A stretch of 7,919 nucleotides of DNA. Source: JBFLVQ01 sp040758525. GTDB lineage: Bacteria; Acidobacteriota; Blastocatellia; Chloracidobacteriales; JADJPF01. The stretch is taken from contig JBFLVQ010000453.1 in NCBI GenBank assembly GCA_040758525.1, positions 1 through 7,919 of the forward strand, read 5' to 3'. Below the pieces are notes generated by a model. That model had not been told where the DNA came from and did not search any database. It saw only the letters and a list, made by a program, of their open reading frames with translations. Below, piece by piece: positions 6,745 to 7,919 of the stretch. The stretch's first letter is position 1. The number at the start of each line of letters is the position of its first letter. The translations under genes and the position numbers were made by a program.

Positions 6745-7080
6745 TCATGATCTTTTTAATACGCCTGACTTCAGGCTATCAAGGTAATGCATAAATGAAA
6801 GGAGCGGATGTTTTAACAGCATTTTCGGTCCAGCAAAACGCATGATTTTTTTTACCTTCTCCTTCATACTAGTATTAAAGCAGTGAATTGCACATTTTGC
6901 ACAGGATGGCTTGGCTTCCTGATGCGGGCATTTTGTGATCCGGTAAGAAGCATAATTGAAAACCTCTGCACACTCATAACAGAGTTGATCCTTGGTGCAA
7001 TGATTGGCCTGGCAGTAGATCTTCACCATTGCCTTGATGGTTCTCTTCTCTCTATATAAGCGCGAGTTTAACTGTAACAT
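6745..7080 (-). CDS. ygbA: YgbA-like nitrous-oxide-stimulated promoter family protein
   Basis: This 111-residue cytoplasmic protein is close in length to E. coli YgbA (about 117). The family pattern is clear along the whole chain: EKRTIKAMVKIYC at 11-23, LCYEC at 33-37, YASYRITKCP at 43-52, KPSCAKCAIHCF at 57-68, and MRFAGPKMLLKHPLLSFMHYLD at 80-101. Eight cysteines (23, 28, 34, 37, 51, 60, 63, 67) plus H27, H53 and H66 suggest a zinc or iron-sulphur site. In enterobacteria the gene is under NO-sensing NsrR control and aids recovery from nitrosative stress. Its molecular activity is not known to me. ATG 7080 has AAAGGGA about eight bases upstream. I see no recognisable NsrR or FNR/Dnr-type palindrome in front. 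The gene stands alone, converging with the HD-GYP gene. Confidence 0.92.
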   Translation of the reverse strand: MLQLNSRLYREKRTIKAMVKIYCQANHCTKDQLCYECAEVFNYASYRITKCPHQEAKPSCAKCAIHCFNTSMKEKVKKIMRFAGPKMLLKHPLLSFMHYLDSLKSGVLKRS

Positions 7081-7527
7081 TTCTTGTTCCCTTTGCGATT
7101 ATTGGTTATCCAGTAGTGAGATCCATTAACATTGGTGAGTAGCCCACTTAAAGATAGCCTTGCTTCCAGATGTCCTTCTGGGCAACTTATATGCCAATAT
7201 TGGAAGCAAACAGAAGAAGGTAGCGAAAACGAGGATTTGGTATCAACGCCAAAAATAGGTTTGGTCACCTGGATGAGGATCAAAGCAGCAATCAAACTCG
7301 ATAAATTCTCAGGCAATTACTGAGGTCGTCTTTGCCAGGTAGGTGTGGAAAACTTCCCACTCTAGTGTAGAAATTTACGCAATTCTTTAATGAGAGGAGC
7401 AACTATAATACTATTATTGTCTTCGTCTCTCTTTCGCTTGTGTGGCTAATGGTGATAGTGCAGCATTAATGCCCGGCATAGTTAAAGCATGAAACATACG
7501 ATCTATTTCTCAAAAGACGCCAGAAAA
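7081..7527. other. Low-content region between ygbA-like gene and structured RNA
   Basis: This stretch contains the ygbA-like ribosome-binding site, one weak ORF (7132-7323) and otherwise A+T-rich sequence without recognisable genes. A 19-codon ATG frame at 7390 and a start-less hydrophobic frame overlapping it are too short to support. The last 15-20 bases (about 7510-7527) would be the guide segment if the RNA that follows is an IscB-type omega-RNA. Confidence 0.35.
7132..7323 (+). CDS. Weak hypothetical ORF
   Basis: This open frame of about 63 codons ends at TGA 7321-7323. Its codons show a purine-rich first position, which is mildly coding-like, and the product is hydrophilic with two cysteines (RCPSGQLICQYW). 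The only start near its beginning is a TTG or GTG without a ribosome-binding site, and two stops lie just upstream (7114-7119). A slightly longer antisense frame covers the same bases. I recognise no family. It could be the tail of a decayed gene. Confidence 0.2.
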   Translation: MVSSPLKDSLASRCPSGQLICQYWKQTEEGSENEDLVSTPKIGLVTWMRIKAAIKLDKFSGNY

Positions 7528-7739
7528 CTCGGTGCTTTAGCGCCGAGATGAATAGCGGCCTTGGCCAGGGGTGCGGGGACGGCAAGTCCCTGCACAGAGA
7601 GAATCCCAAGAGAGAGGCTGTGCCTCTCTCTTGGCAGCAAGCGGAGATACACGCCCATTTGCTGGAGACATCAGTAGGTGGATGCCTGTGCGCAAAGCCC
7701 AGTGGCGTCCAGTTCTGATGTCAAGCGTAGCGGTTGACA
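7528..7739 (+). ncRNA. Structured RNA, candidate orphan HEARO / IscB-type omega-RNA
   Basis: The plus strand folds into an ordered series of stems. P1 is 7528-7535 with 7540-7547 (8 bp, UUUA loop). A second stem is 7571-7580 with 7586-7595 (10 bp, GGCAA loop). A third is 7606-7617 with 7623-7634 (12 perfect bp). A two-part stem has CAGCAA/TTGCTG (7635-7640 with 7659-7664) enclosing GCG/CGC. A long stem has GACATCAG/CTGATGTC (7667-7674 with 7715-7722) enclosing GGATGCC/GGCGTCC (7680-7686 with 7704-7710). TGTCAA/TTGACA (7720-7725 with 7734-7739) closes the 3' side and competes with the previous stem. Wobbles at 7533/7542, 7575/7591 and 7683/7707 are G-U only in plus-strand RNA, fixing the strand. 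Visibly richer in G+C than its surroundings. HEARO RNAs scaffold IscB-family RNA-guided nucleases, with the guide 5' of the first hairpin. No nuclease ORF follows. Class assignment is by structure and recollection. Confidence 0.6.
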
Positions 7740-7919
7740 AAAAACTTTAAAAAAGATGAGCCATGTTGAATAAAATCTGTGCGTTATTTAATAGGTGCAG
7801 AGTAAATCTGCAGTAAGTTAATTTTCTGCCCAGTAGAACTATCGCTAATTGGTTGGCGATGTAAAATGTTATTGTAATTTTGCTGTAGTAGATTAATGGT
7901 CACAGCCATCTTTTAAATA
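7740..7919. other. Non-coding tail with two hairpins
   Basis: No open frame of useful length is present on either strand, so no IscB/IsrB-like protein begins here. TGCAGA/TCTGCA (7796-7801 with 7807-7812) forms a 6-bp hairpin with a GTAAA loop. ATCGCTAA/TTGGCGAT (7841-7848 with 7853-7860) forms an 8-bp hairpin with one G-U wobble and a TTGG loop. ATGA occurs at 7756-7759, shortly after the structured RNA. Any of these could mark the right end of a small element, but none is proven. Confidence 0.4.

Noticed and set aside
7068..7316. 82-codon minus-strand ORF ending just inside the ygbA-like start
   Set aside because: It needs a TTG start with no ribosome-binding site, resembles nothing I know, and is antisense to an equally weak frame.
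7390..7449. Short leader-peptide-like frame (19 codons, hydrophobic)
   Set aside because: No attenuator structure, no downstream operon gene and no conserved codon run support it.
7537..7740. 67-codon minus-strand ORF rich in Arg, Gly and Pro
   Set aside because: It is antisense to the structured RNA, and its composition is explained by G+C-rich stems. The wobble pairs support plus-strand RNA, and no start context or family is recognisable.

Overview
The window looks like chromosomal DNA from a diderm (Gram-negative type) bacterium of moderate to low G+C. A TonB-dependent receptor with an N-terminal carboxypeptidase-regulatory-like domain lies downstream of a small Cys-rich membrane protein. 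That pairing recalls Acidobacteriota (Blastocatellia-like), but this is a tentative family-level impression and the sequence does not prove it. Gene density is low, intergenic gaps are long, and at least two genes are broken. This is accessory or decaying sequence, not a compact operon region.

Layout, left to right. (1) 102-404 (+): a small RRM RNA-binding protein gene interrupted by one in-frame amber codon. (2) 405-784: a gap ending in a strong hairpin. (3) 785-3064 (-): a complete 759-residue TonB-dependent outer-membrane receptor. (4) 3336-3875 (-): a Cys-rich, single-TM hypothetical protein, co-directional and upstream of the receptor. (5) 4070-5134: a 1.07-kb IS4/IS5-type insertion sequence with 19-bp terminal inverted repeats (18/19 matching). 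Its transposase is dead (one TGA and one frameshift). A nested fold-back structure surrounds the transposase start. (6) 5463-6527 (+): an intact REC-HD-GYP response regulator, predicted to hydrolyse cyclic-di-GMP. (7) 6745-7080 (-): a YgbA-like 'nitrous-oxide-stimulated promoter' family protein with eight cysteines. (8) 7081-7527: mostly non-coding, with one weak ORF. (9) 7528-7739 (+): a G+C-rich, elaborately foldable RNA with no associated ORF. (10) A non-coding tail to 7919.

The most interesting element is the structured RNA at 7528-7739. It has five stems, and all three wobble pairs identified in its main stems are G-U pairs only when the plus strand is the RNA. Its architecture, G+C contrast and setting fit the HEARO / IscB omega-RNA class. 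No IscB/IsrB-like HNH protein is encoded in the remaining sequence, so it may be an orphan guide-RNA scaffold or a non-autonomous element. The class assignment rests on structure and recollection of the family, not on a covariance-model search.

Functional links between genes are limited. The receptor and Cys-rich protein may form a metal or nutrient uptake/sensing pair. The HD-GYP regulator and the YgbA homologue are separate signalling and stress genes that converge on a shared gap.
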